The notes: generated by a model from the letters alone, not told the origin. A stretch of 31,256 nucleotides of DNA from Parvicella sp963922585 (GCA_963922585.1 CAWUIK010000031.1:1-31256), one strand, 5' to 3'. Positions 16,861 through 23,752 are shown, counted from the stretch's first letter. Made by a program: numbers and translations.

Positions 16861-16890
16861 CAAAGTTACAAACCCAAAATCATAAAACAA
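16861..16890 (-). promoter_or_regulatory. consensus promoter ending 8 bases before the TTG start of the 82-aa gene
   Basis: Minus-strand TTG (16890-16888), a 19-base spacer, then TAACTTTG (16868-16861): a full match to TTG-N19-TAnnTTTG. The predicted transcription start is at about 16853-16857, giving a leader of 0-5 bases. It also separates this unit from the SiaC-like gene upstream, which ends at 16911. Confidence 0.65.
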
Positions 16891-16910
16891 TAAAAAAAAG
16901 TAAAAAGTGA

Positions 16911-17312
16911 CTAAGCCAAAGCAACATTGTCAAAAAGAGAGTATTCACAAAACTCAAATGGAATTTTCACCATGAATGCAAAATCTTGCCCAACCTCAAA
17001 CATATCGTCTTCGTCTGCTTGATAATGCCATTTTACTGAAACGTCAGAACCACTTTCCAAAAGTTCGTTGAGTTTGTAAAACATAAAAAGAATTCTTTTG
17101 CTTGATGAAATATTAAAATAATCTAATTTGATAGATATTTCAGTTTTTGCGTGTGGCTTTTTAACGTATTCTCCTAACCATTCCAAAACTGGTTTGAAAA
17201 ATTGTTCAGCATCATTATCTATTGCTTTTCCTTCGATAGTAAAAACACCTGTTTCTACATTGAAGTCAATTTTTGGAGTAGTTGCTGTTGATTCAATTAA
17301 TAGTGATTCCAT
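16911..17312 (-). CDS. SiaC-like (DUF1987) regulatory phosphoprotein
   Basis: This 133-residue cytosolic protein has the DUF1987/SiaC fold: PKIDFNVETGVFTIEGKAIDNDAEQFFKPVLEWL (13-46), the strand ISIKLDYFNISSSKRIL (59-75), and WHYQADEDDMFEVGQDFAFMVKIPFEF (about 99-125). In Pseudomonas aeruginosa SiaC is phosphorylated on Thr68 by the kinase SiaB and dephosphorylated by the phosphatase SiaA, and it controls a diguanylate cyclase. Here the corresponding loop reads YFNISSSK with Ile at position 68 followed by Ser69-71, so the canonical acceptor appears to be missing. No siaA, siaB or cyclase gene is visible in the window. It starts with ATG, is preceded by a 608-base gene-free region and followed by a promoter for the next unit, so it is probably monocistronic. 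Confidence 0.82.
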   Translation of the reverse strand: MESLLIESTATTPKIDFNVETGVFTIEGKAIDNDAEQFFKPVLEWLGEYVKKPHAKTEISIKLDYFNISSSKRILFMFYKLNELLESGSDVSVKWHYQADEDDMFEVGQDFAFMVKIPFEFCEYSLFDNVALA

Positions 17313-17636
17313 GTATCAAATTTTCATTGGTTCTGCTAATATCCAAATAATAATCGACATATTACATTAAATTCTACCAAAATCTATCAATCGGAGATTA
17401 AAAATCTTTTTTATTCGACAAAGGTTTTAATGAAAGTTTAATAGTTTTTTATAATAAAGACTAAAAGACAAAAGATAAATAATTAGACAAAAGACTTTTA
17501 TTGTACACGGTAAAGTGTCTTATGTCCAATATTTAGCATCATGCTTCTTTTGTCTTCAGATTTTCTACTTATATAAATTACACTTTGAGATATCTCCGCT
17601 CTTGAACCAATGACAAGAAATCGAAATGATAAAATA

Positions 17637-17682
17637 TTTCCCACAGATTACGCAGAATAAAATCAGCGAGATTTGTGGGAGA
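17637..17682. repeat. long imperfect hairpin element
   Basis: Arms 17640-17653 (CCCACAGATTACGC) and 17666-17679 (GCGAGATTTGTGGG) pair over 14 positions with one mismatch and two G-U pairs around a 12-base loop. A few further pairs extend outward to 17637/17682. It is not followed by a T run on either strand, so it does not look like a simple rho-independent terminator. It looks like a REP/MITE-like intergenic repeat unit. Confidence 0.55.
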
Positions 17683-17690
17683 AATTTCCT

Positions 17691-17740
17691 CCCCCTTATC
17701 CCCCCTACTTACGCTTCGGTTAGTGCTAAACCAAAGGGGG
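17691..17740. repeat. C/G-rich inverted repeat (CCCCCTT / AAGGGGG)
   Basis: CCCCCTT at 17691-17697 pairs with AAGGGGG at 17734-17740, one more A-T pair extends outward, and a second C run lies at 17700-17705. The runs of five to six C or G are strikingly unlike the surrounding AT-rich DNA. It directly follows the 46-base hairpin. Confidence 0.5.
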
Positions 17741-17816
17741 AATTAACATTCAACTATCATTTTAACTAATGCTGTTAAAAAAAAGTGGTTACTCGATATG
17801 ATAAATAACATTCAAA

Positions 17817-17872
17817 AGTTTCTGAAACTCAGAACCACAAACCTCGAACTCCGAACTAACACCTAGCGTCTA
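17817..17872 (-). repeat. degenerate heptad array, TAGNNNN register, minus orientation
   Basis: Read on the minus strand from 17872, units of seven follow without gaps: TAGACGC (17872-17866), TAGGTGT (17865-17859), then TAGTTCG, GAGTTCG, AGGTTTG, TGGTTCT and GAGTTTC down to 17824. An eighth weak unit reaches 17817. The first units match those of the array at 30775-30844 (TAGACGC occurs in both). The array lies 48 bases beyond the stop of the ACC-deaminase-like gene and decays with distance from it. Confidence 0.6.
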
Positions 17873-17920
17873 AAATCGAATTTTCAAATTATCTCATTTT
17901 CAAATTAATCAATTATATAA

Positions 17921-18817
17921 TTATCCATACAATTCAATTCCATACCTTTTTTCAAAACCTGGAATGCCTTGCAAGCCTCCAGAATGAACTAAAATGATGC
18001 TAGAACCATCAGGAAAATATCCTTTTTTGATTTGATCAAAGACCGAAAAAAATTGTTTTGCAGTGTAAATGGGATCTAATTTTATGTGAGTTTTATCATA
18101 AAACCAACGCATAAACTCAATTAATTCTTCTTTATATTTTGCATATCCACCAAAATGATAATCTGTCCAAACTTCAAACTGAGTGAATCCAGGACTCCAT
18201 TTTTGAACTTCTTCGGTTATAAAATCTTTGCCTTTGAGTACTTGTACACCGATAACTTTTTGATGTGATTTTAACTTTCTTATCATTCCTGCTAAAGTTG
18301 CACCTGTTCCACAATCTATCGAAATGTAATCAAAGTCTATATCAATTTCTGAAATAATAGCTTCACACCCTTTTACACCTAATTCATTTGCGCCTCCTTC
18401 AGGAATGATATAATAGTCTGGGTACTGATTTTGAAGTTCAATTAAATAGTCTTTGGAGTTTTTGTTTCTATAACTTGTTCGATTTTCAAAAATCAATTTG
18501 GTGTTTTGACTTTCGCAAAAAAGTAATGTTTCACTTTTGGGAGCAATATCATCTCCTCTAACAACAGCGATACAGTTTAATTTGTATTTATTACATACAA
18601 ATGAAGTAGCGCTTAGATGATTGGAATGTGCCCCGCCAAATGTTAAGATACCTTTGTAAGCGTTTTTTAAAACAAACTCAATATTGTATTTGAGTTTTCG
18701 CCATTTATTCCCACTAATAACTTGATGGATTTCATCATCTCTTTTTATAAATAGAGTGATGCTTTTTTCTTTAAGAAATTCGAGATTTAAAGTTTGTAAA
18801 GGAGAGGGAAGCAACAT
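17921..18817 (-). CDS. PLP enzyme of the ACC deaminase / D-cysteine desulfhydrase family
   Basis: This 298-residue fold-type II PLP enzyme is likely cytosolic. IKRDDEIHQVISGNKWRKLKYN holds the PLP lysine (Lys38 of GNKWRKL). TFGGAHSNHLSAT (59-71) is the substrate loop, with Ser65. PEGGANELGVKGCEAI, SIDCGTGATLAGMIRKL (phosphate-binding GTGAT) and ILVHSGGLQGIPGF follow. The AHSNH loop is closer to D-cysteine desulfhydrases than to true ACC deaminases (which have IQSNQ), so I lean to D-cysteine or another D-amino acid as substrate, giving pyruvate, ammonia and sulfide. This is not certain from sequence. The length is slightly short (usually about 325-340). Its ATG lies five bases after the stop of the OmpA fusion gene, so the two are co-transcribed. 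A decayed heptad array lies 3' of it. Confidence 0.82.
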   Translation of the reverse strand: MLLPSPLQTLNLEFLKEKSITLFIKRDDEIHQVISGNKWRKLKYNIEFVLKNAYKGILTFGGAHSNHLSATSFVCNKYKLNCIAVVRGDDIAPKSETLLFCESQNTKLIFENRTSYRNKNSKDYLIELQNQYPDYYIIPEGGANELGVKGCEAIISEIDIDFDYISIDCGTGATLAGMIRKLKSHQKVIGVQVLKGKDFITEEVQKWSPGFTQFEVWTDYHFGGYAKYKEELIEFMRWFYDKTHIKLDPIYTAKQFFSVFDQIKKGYFPDGSSIILVHSGGLQGIPGFEKRYGIELYG

Positions 18818-18822
18818 TTTGT

Positions 18823-20538
18823 TTATTGATCTATCACTTTTATCTCGATTCTTCTATTCTTATCTCTTCCCCATCGATAAGCATTAGGCGCAATAGGGTT
18901 TTCAGATCCGCAACCTGAAAATGTAATCCTTTCTTCTTCAATACCTTTTTCTAATATGTAATCATGAACCGCTTGTGCTCTTTGTTGTGAAAGTAACACG
19001 TTTTTTTCTGGAATGCCACTGATGTCTGTATATCCCATTACTTCGATTTTTAATTTTGAATTTTCTTTCAACACTAAAACCAATTCATCTACAACTTGTT
19101 TACATGAGTCCACTAAAACAATTTCACCAGGTCCAAAAACAACATTTTGTAACAACATTGATTTTCCAATGGGTGTTTTTAAGATGGTATTTACGGGAAT
19201 CAAAACTTCTTCATCTACATTCAAAGTTTCTTCATCCACCAATTTATCTAAAGATTCTGCTTTTTTGCTGATGACTTTAATTTCTATTCTTCTATTAGCT
19301 TCTCTTCCATCTTTGGATTTGTTGCTATAAGCAGGTTTTGCAGAACCAAGTCCTTTATAAGAGATTCTATTGGCTGCAATTCCCTCACCTATAAGAAAGT
19401 CATAAATAAATTGTGCCCTTTGTTGTGAAAGTGTTTTGTTGGACGCTTCATTTCCAGATTTATCCGTATGACCGCTAATTTCTATAGTCATCTCTGGATT
19501 TTTTTGTAAAGCATATAATAAATTTTTCACATCTGTATTTCCTTCCACATTTGAGAAACTTGTTTTGCCTGGGCCAAATTTTACATTTTCCAAAATCATA
19601 ATCGTACCTACTGGAATCGCTTCGGGAACTATGGCTAAGTGTTCGATAGAAATATGCAATTGTGAACTATCTATAAACTCTGGCATTGGAGCACAAATTT
19701 TATTTCCAATAGAATCACTGATGATAAATTCACTATATGGTTTGAAATTGATGATTCTTTCCCTTATAGAATTGTATCTTGGGCTATTGTTGGCACCATC
19801 TGTTCCCAAATCCCAGTAAGCGGTGGCATCTAAATCGCTAAAGCCACAAAACTGTTTTAAAATTACAGCAGCCAAAAATCCACTGGCATGCCAACCATTC
19901 CAACAATGCAAATATACAGGACCTACTGTTGAGTCAATGGCACTCTCATAAACCAGTTTCAACATTTCGTACACATGATTGTCATCAAAATAATCATATT
20001 GGTGATATGCCATTTCATTGATGGCACCGTTTAGACAATCACAGTCTTTTTGAGTCGGAGCAGTTTCAAAGTTGTTTCTATATAAATAGATTGAATTCGA
20101 AAAGCCTTCTTTACATAGGTTCTCGATACCATCATTGGGCAATGGATTGTGATTGTGTCTTTTATTTTCTTTGTGATAATGATTGTTGGCACCACCTCTG
20201 TATGCTACACCATGAAGAATGGGTCTCATGTTTCTTGCACCGTACAAACTATCGAAGCCGTTTCCCCAATTATCAACTACTTTATACATCAAATCTGTTT
20301 CAGTGTATCTTTCTTTGTAAAAATCGGATGTAAGGTAGAAGTCCGGATTATAAATTTTATGCTCAAAATCTTCCTCAGGGCAAATTTCAGGAAAAGTTTT
20401 TTGAAGTAATTCTTCTTCAGTAAAAAGTGAATCTTTGATAGTTGTATCCCCAAAAGCAAAGCCTTGTTTAACAAAACTTGAATTGGCATGAGCATAAGAA
20501 CCAAGTAAAACTAATATATATAAAAAAAATAACCTCAT
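18823..20538 (-). CDS. exported fusion: degenerate PTP/DSP-like domain plus two OmpA domains
   Basis: From the ATG at 20538 the 571-residue protein starts with a clear signal peptide (MRLFFLYILVLLGSYAHA). Residue numbers below count from the upstream TTG at 20565, nine codons earlier. Residues about 115-275 look like a dual-specificity-phosphatase-like domain: GVAYRGGANNHY resembles the vYRSaqP opening, GIENLCKEGFSNSIYLYRN the next strand-helix, and PVYLHCWNGWHASGFLAA (216-233) the HCxxGxxRTG loop. Cys221 is kept, but the Arg position is Ala. Two OmpA C-terminal domains follow (about 318-432 and 459-578). Both carry the ISGHTDKSG/MGYTDISG, LSQQRAQ and NRRIEIKV elements for peptidoglycan binding. 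It is thus probably periplasmic and wall-bound. The TTG start would lie inside the promoter, so the ATG is chosen. The PLP-enzyme gene follows after five bases. Confidence 0.82.
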   Translation of the reverse strand: MRLFFLYILVLLGSYAHANSSFVKQGFAFGDTTIKDSLFTEEELLQKTFPEICPEEDFEHKIYNPDFYLTSDFYKERYTETDLMYKVVDNWGNGFDSLYGARNMRPILHGVAYRGGANNHYHKENKRHNHNPLPNDGIENLCKEGFSNSIYLYRNNFETAPTQKDCDCLNGAINEMAYHQYDYFDDNHVYEMLKLVYESAIDSTVGPVYLHCWNGWHASGFLAAVILKQFCGFSDLDATAYWDLGTDGANNSPRYNSIRERIINFKPYSEFIISDSIGNKICAPMPEFIDSSQLHISIEHLAIVPEAIPVGTIMILENVKFGPGKTSFSNVEGNTDVKNLLYALQKNPEMTIEISGHTDKSGNEASNKTLSQQRAQFIYDFLIGEGIAANRISYKGLGSAKPAYSNKSKDGREANRRIEIKVISKKAESLDKLVDEETLNVDEEVLIPVNTILKTPIGKSMLLQNVVFGPGEIVLVDSCKQVVDELVLVLKENSKLKIEVMGYTDISGIPEKNVLLSQQRAQAVHDYILEKGIEEERITFSGCGSENPIAPNAYRWGRDKNRRIEIKVIDQ

Positions 20539-20543
20539 AATTA

Positions 20544-20570
20544 CAAAGGTACTGATACGTAACAAAGCAA
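20544..20570 (-). promoter_or_regulatory. promoter ending 5 bases before the ATG of the PTP-like/OmpA gene
   Basis: Minus-strand TACCTTTG (20551-20544) is a perfect TAnnTTTG. TTG at 20570-20568 lies 16 bases upstream, one below the usual 17-23. Only five bases separate the element from the ATG at 20538, so transcription should begin at or within a few bases of the start codon. It also shows that this gene is not simply read through from the S74 protein gene ending at 20608. Confidence 0.6.
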
Positions 20571-20607
20571 GTATGAGGTTACAAAAGAGTTGTTAACAAG
20601 TTGTTTT

Positions 20608-22260
20608 TTACTTTTTAAATTCTTGTACAAATTTCTCTAATTCAATAATTCTTTTTTCTTGATTATCAATAATTTGTTGTTGTTCTTGAATAGCTTTTGT
20701 TAAAATAGGTATAATTCTGGTATAATCCATCATATATAGATCTTGTTTTTCTTTATTTGCTGAACTGTTAGGGTAAACCATTTTGCCAAGGTTAGTGTCA
20801 ATTGATTTTAATTTCACAATTTCAGGTAAAATTTCTTTTACTTCTTGAGCAATAAATCCGAATTCTAATTGATTGTTACTTGAAAGAAAAGAGTACTCAG
20901 GTCTATAAAAATATGATACAGGATTTAATTGATTAATAATTCCTAAAGCTTTTTCTAAAGGTTTAATATTATCTTTTAGAGTAGAATCTGAAACGTTAAA
21001 AGCCCCACCTGTATAACCTAAGTCATTTATAAATAATCCACCGAATCCAGTGTCAGCTCCTCCAGAATTAAATCTACCTCCTACAACACCAATGCTTTGC
21101 CAATCATTTGTTGTTCCATAAACTCCATCACCACCAGCACCAGAAGTAATTCCTAATCCAAAACTTCCTGTGTAAGTACCATATGTTACTCCTTCAATTG
21201 CGTTGTTTGGATTAGCTGTGTTAGTATTAGTGCTTGATAAACTTACGCCTGAATTACTTGCGTTTTCAAAATTTGCCATAGATGTAGCACCAACAACTAC
21301 TCCTCCATTAGTCATTTGAAACATATTGTTTGGAGCTGCAGTTCTTATTCCAACTCTATCTGCTCCTGCATCTATAAAGAAAATATTTGCCTGATTATCT
21401 GATTCAATTCGAAATTCAGTATTAGCGCCTGTTTCATTGAAAATAGTTGCACCATTGGCAATACTGACTCTTTCCACACCTCCAGTTGATATACCTAAGT
21501 CATCATTTCCAATTCTGTAAATCCCCATATTGTTATCACCATTCCAAGAATAAACTGGTGTAGCAGCTGTACCGTTGTTAAAAGCTCTTAAATGTCCTCC
21601 TGTAGTCATCTCAAATCGTTGAACGTTATTAGTTCTAAATTGTAAGCCAACATTGTTTGTAGTTCCAACGAAATTAGTTGCTGCTGTGGTTCCAGCATTA
21701 CCAAGTGTGGTCCATGCAGCATTTGTTGAAGTAACTGGTCCTCCAGAACCAGCAGTACCGTTAACTACAACATTTCCATTAGCATTAAAGGAAGGTGCGG
21801 TTAGAGTCCATGATGGTCCCTGAGGTCCAACTGGTCCTTGAATACCTTGTATCCCTTGTGGCCCAGCAGGTCCAGTTAATCCAATTGGTCCTTGAGGCCC
21901 AGCAGGTCCAACAGCACCAGTTAATCCAATAGGTCCTTGAGGACCAACTGGACCAACTGGGCCAATTCCAGTTGCTAATTTTTCCCAAGCAGCTCCATCC
22001 CAATAGTAATAACCTGGGGTGACATCATTTATTGTTGCAGTATTATAAACCAATAAAGAAGTGGCTGGAGCAGTAACAGGGCCTGCTGCGTTGGTTGCTG
22101 TAAGCGCTACTCTAGGAACTAATATACCTTTGTCTGTAGCCACCACATCAAGCATGGCGCTGTTTGCTGGGTTGGCTCCATTATTATTAATTCCTACTCC
22201 TTGTCCAAAAGACAAACTCGCAGCAAAAATAAAAAACGATGGGATTAATATTTTTTTCAT
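20608..22260 (-). CDS. exported S74 (intramolecular chaperone) protein with collagen-like tract
   Basis: This 550-residue protein starts with a signal peptide (MKKILIPSFFIFAASLSFGQ). A conserved Bacteroidota opening follows (GVGINNNGANPANSAMLDV through TPGYYYWDGAAWEKL). Residues 100-150 are 17 uninterrupted GXY triplets. A Thr/Asn-rich beta region with repeated GGV, GNDD and RVGIRTAAP motifs follows. The C-terminus (424-550) is a Peptidase_S74/tail-fibre chaperone domain: SDSTLKDNIKPL carries the Ser424-Asp and Lys429 spacing of the self-cleaving Ser-Lys dyad, followed by EFGFIAQEVKEILPE and MMDYTRIIPILTKAIQ with a final coiled coil. Such domains trimerise fibres and cut themselves off. No T9SS tail is present. 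It starts 17 bases after the T9SS cargo gene and is probably co-transcribed with it. It is a host surface fibre rather than a phage gene, as no phage genes surround it. Confidence 0.85.
   Translation of the reverse strand: MKKILIPSFFIFAASLSFGQGVGINNNGANPANSAMLDVVATDKGILVPRVALTATNAAGPVTAPATSLLVYNTATINDVTPGYYYWDGAAWEKLATGIGPVGPVGPQGPIGLTGAVGPAGPQGPIGLTGPAGPQGIQGIQGPVGPQGPSWTLTAPSFNANGNVVVNGTAGSGGPVTSTNAAWTTLGNAGTTAATNFVGTTNNVGLQFRTNNVQRFEMTTGGHLRAFNNGTAATPVYSWNGDNNMGIYRIGNDDLGISTGGVERVSIANGATIFNETGANTEFRIESDNQANIFFIDAGADRVGIRTAAPNNMFQMTNGGVVVGATSMANFENASNSGVSLSSTNTNTANPNNAIEGVTYGTYTGSFGLGITSGAGGDGVYGTTNDWQSIGVVGGRFNSGGADTGFGGLFINDLGYTGGAFNVSDSTLKDNIKPLEKALGIINQLNPVSYFYRPEYSFLSSNNQLEFGFIAQEVKEILPEIVKLKSIDTNLGKMVYPNSSANKEKQDLYMMDYTRIIPILTKAIQEQQQIIDNQEKRIIELEKFVQEFKK
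21811..21963 (-). repeat. collagen-like GXY-coding tract (17 triplets)
   Basis: Encodes 17 consecutive Gly-X-Y triplets such as GPQ, GPI, GLT, GPA and GIQ. At DNA level a near-repeat unit coding for PQGPIGLTG occurs twice, so copy-number change by slippage is possible. Codons for Gly are GGA, GGT, GGC and GGG mixed, which argues against very recent expansion. Confidence 0.85.
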
Positions 22261-22277
22261 AGTTGAGATTATTAAAT

Positions 22278-23591
22278 TTATCTTAAAATCAATTTTTTGG
22301 TCATTTTATTTTGGTCGTTAAATAATGTAATCATATAGGTGCCAAAAGCTAAATTTTCATCTTGAATATCAAATCTATTGAAACCTTGTTTTGCTTGCAA
22401 CAAACTTGGGCTTTTAATTTGTTTACCCAAAGCATCATAAATAATCATTTCGTAGTCAGCATCAAAACTAGAAGTCAATTCAATGGTAATTTCTCTAAGG
22501 TTAGGAGCGTACACATTAAGTCCATTATCCCCCATGCAAGGATTCACTTGAATGGGATCATAAAATTTTGTGTTACCATCAAAATCGACTTGTGCAATTT
22601 TATAAAAAACATTGCTACTGGCACCTACTTCATCAGTGTAGGAGTAGTTTTGAATGTAACTACTGTTTCCATTTCCGATAATGGTTGCAATTTTCTCAAA
22701 TTCATATCCATTTTGGCTCTTGTGAATTTCAAAATAGTCGTTATTCAACTCGGAGGCTGTTTGCCATTCTATAACAATTCCGTTATCTTCACAATTTCCA
22801 TTAAAATAAGTCATTTCTACTGGTAGTGGCTCACTCATATCAGCCAATGTCCATGTTCTGTACCAAGTGCCAGCGGGAGGATTTACTCCAGAAACGATTC
22901 CAGGTACAGCGCCATTTCCATAGATTCCATTGGGAATTCCTGCTGTAAACCATCCAAACCATTTGTTTTGAGTACCATCATATTGTTGAGCACCCAAATT
23001 GTTCGTAGCTAACACATTTCCTCCTCCGATTTCATCAGGGTGTAAACTATAGTTAAATATAATCGTGGGTGTAGGAAAAGTGGTAAATGTTTGACCAGTT
23101 CCCAATGGATCTCTCACATCAATAACCCAAAAGCGATCTATGGCATATTCAGAAACATCTGCTTGTCCATTGGCGCCCGCCATGTGAACAACCTCAGAAG
23201 GCCATGGTTGATTGTTAGAGGCTGGACCAGGTGAAACTTCCCAAGAAGAAAGTGCCATATAGCCGTTTCCAACACCAGCACTAGAGATATTTATTTGTAG
23301 CGGAATTTTGTTCATCCCAGTTCTAGCAGTAAAAGGCACATTGTAATTTCCAGTACCTGTCCCATTGTTCCATTTAATATAGTCAAACTCACCATTGGTA
23401 ATGATATTTCCACCTGTTCCAGAAGTGGTTATTCCATTAGGGTGGGATTGATTCACCACCAAAACTGCTTCATCACCTATTGTACCTCCGTTAATAACAA
23501 TAAAGGCATCATTATTAATTACAAGTGCATTGTTTTGAGCAACAAACACAAGTGAAACACTAATAAAAATATATAAAAACAGGGCTTTCAT
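22278..23591 (-). CDS. T9SS type A cargo protein, uncharacterised
   Basis: Counting from the ATG at 23591, this is a 437-residue exported protein with signal peptide MKALFLYIFISVSLVFVAQ. The N-terminal part is repetitive (ALVINNDAFIVINGGTIGDEAVLVVNQ). It is followed by a beta-rich body with aromatic motifs (WFGWFTAGIPNGIYG), then LPVEMTYFNGNCEDNGIVIEWQTASELNNDYFEIHKS, a conserved segment that precedes many T9SS tails. The last 75 residues are a type A sorting domain (NLREITIELTS, MIIYDALGKQIKS, and FGTYMITLFNDQNKMTKKLILR). A TTG at 23645 would extend it by 18 residues, but that TTG is the -33 element of a consensus promoter, so the ATG is right. Function of the mature protein is unknown. The S74 fibre gene follows after 17 bases. 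Confidence 0.85.
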   Translation of the reverse strand: MKALFLYIFISVSLVFVAQNNALVINNDAFIVINGGTIGDEAVLVVNQSHPNGITTSGTGGNIITNGEFDYIKWNNGTGTGNYNVPFTARTGMNKIPLQINISSAGVGNGYMALSSWEVSPGPASNNQPWPSEVVHMAGANGQADVSEYAIDRFWVIDVRDPLGTGQTFTTFPTPTIIFNYSLHPDEIGGGNVLATNNLGAQQYDGTQNKWFGWFTAGIPNGIYGNGAVPGIVSGVNPPAGTWYRTWTLADMSEPLPVEMTYFNGNCEDNGIVIEWQTASELNNDYFEIHKSQNGYEFEKIATIIGNGNSSYIQNYSYTDEVGASSNVFYKIAQVDFDGNTKFYDPIQVNPCMGDNGLNVYAPNLREITIELTSSFDADYEMIIYDALGKQIKSPSLLQAKQGFNRFDIQDENLAFGTYMITLFNDQNKMTKKLILR

Positions 23592-23615
23592 AGTTAAAAT
23601 TATTAAATCATTAAG

Positions 23616-23645
23616 CAAATGTAACATATATTTGCTTGACTTCAA
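23616..23645 (-). promoter_or_regulatory. consensus promoter for the T9SS cargo-S74 fibre operon
   Basis: Minus-strand TTG (23645-23643), a 19-base spacer, then TACATTTG (23623-23616), a full match to TTG-N19-TAnnTTTG. Transcription would start near 23609-23612, giving a leader of about 20 bases before the ATG at 23591. Confidence 0.7.
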
Positions 23646-23721
23646 GTTGTTTTTACTAAAAAATATACTATATAGTTTAATTTAATATACAAATGATTGT
23701 TTTTAAAATGTAATCAATTGT

Positions 23722-23752
23722 AAAAATCATTTGAATTTCGTTAATTCAATGA
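23722..23752 (-). terminator. possible terminator of the 1230-aa T9SS gene
   Basis: On the minus strand TCATTGAATT (23752-23743) pairs with AATTCAAATGA (23737-23727), with one bulged base and a 5-base loop, directly followed by TTTTT (23726-23722). It lies 80 bases beyond the stop of the 1230-aa gene. The stem is AT-rich, so it would be weak. Confidence 0.35.

Larger units (their letters stand above)
17313..17920. other. 608-base gene-free region, mosaic of short repeats and hairpins
   Basis: No convincing reading frame or RNA gene is present. From left to right it holds AT-rich sequence that should include the SiaC promoter, though I found no clean TAnnTTTG. A weak heptad-like AAAAGAC/AAAAGAT stretch follows (about 17453-17497). 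Next come a 10-base palindrome GAGATATCTC (17587-17596), a 46-base hairpin (17637-17682), a C/G-rich inverted repeat (17691-17740) and a heptad array (17817-17872). The hairpin and C/G-rich parts resemble intergenic sequences I recall from other Bacteroidota genomes (cacagattacgcag- and ccccc-aaaggggg-like). They are probably mobile or relic repeats that gathered in one spot. Confidence 0.6.

Noticed and set aside
20539..20565. TTG at 20565 as start of the PTP-like/OmpA gene
   Set aside because: It lies within the promoter and would precede the signal peptide with nine residues that include the -7 element.
20590..20599. Palindrome TTGTTAACAA after the S74 gene as terminator or operator
   Set aside because: Ten bases of AT-rich palindrome without a spacer or a T run on the gene strand; such short sites are expected by chance.
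21785..22003. Trp/Ser/Thr-rich 72-codon frame within the S74 fibre gene
   Set aside because: It is an out-of-frame reading of the GXY-coding tract; the strange composition is a by-product of the triplet repeat.
20608..22260. Prophage remnant suggested by the tail-fibre-type S74 domain
   Set aside because: The protein has a signal peptide and lies among T9SS and envelope genes; no capsid, terminase, integrase or lysis gene is present.
23592..23645. TTG at 23645 as start of the T9SS cargo gene
   Set aside because: This TTG is the -33 element of a full consensus promoter; the ATG at 23591 begins a proper signal peptide.
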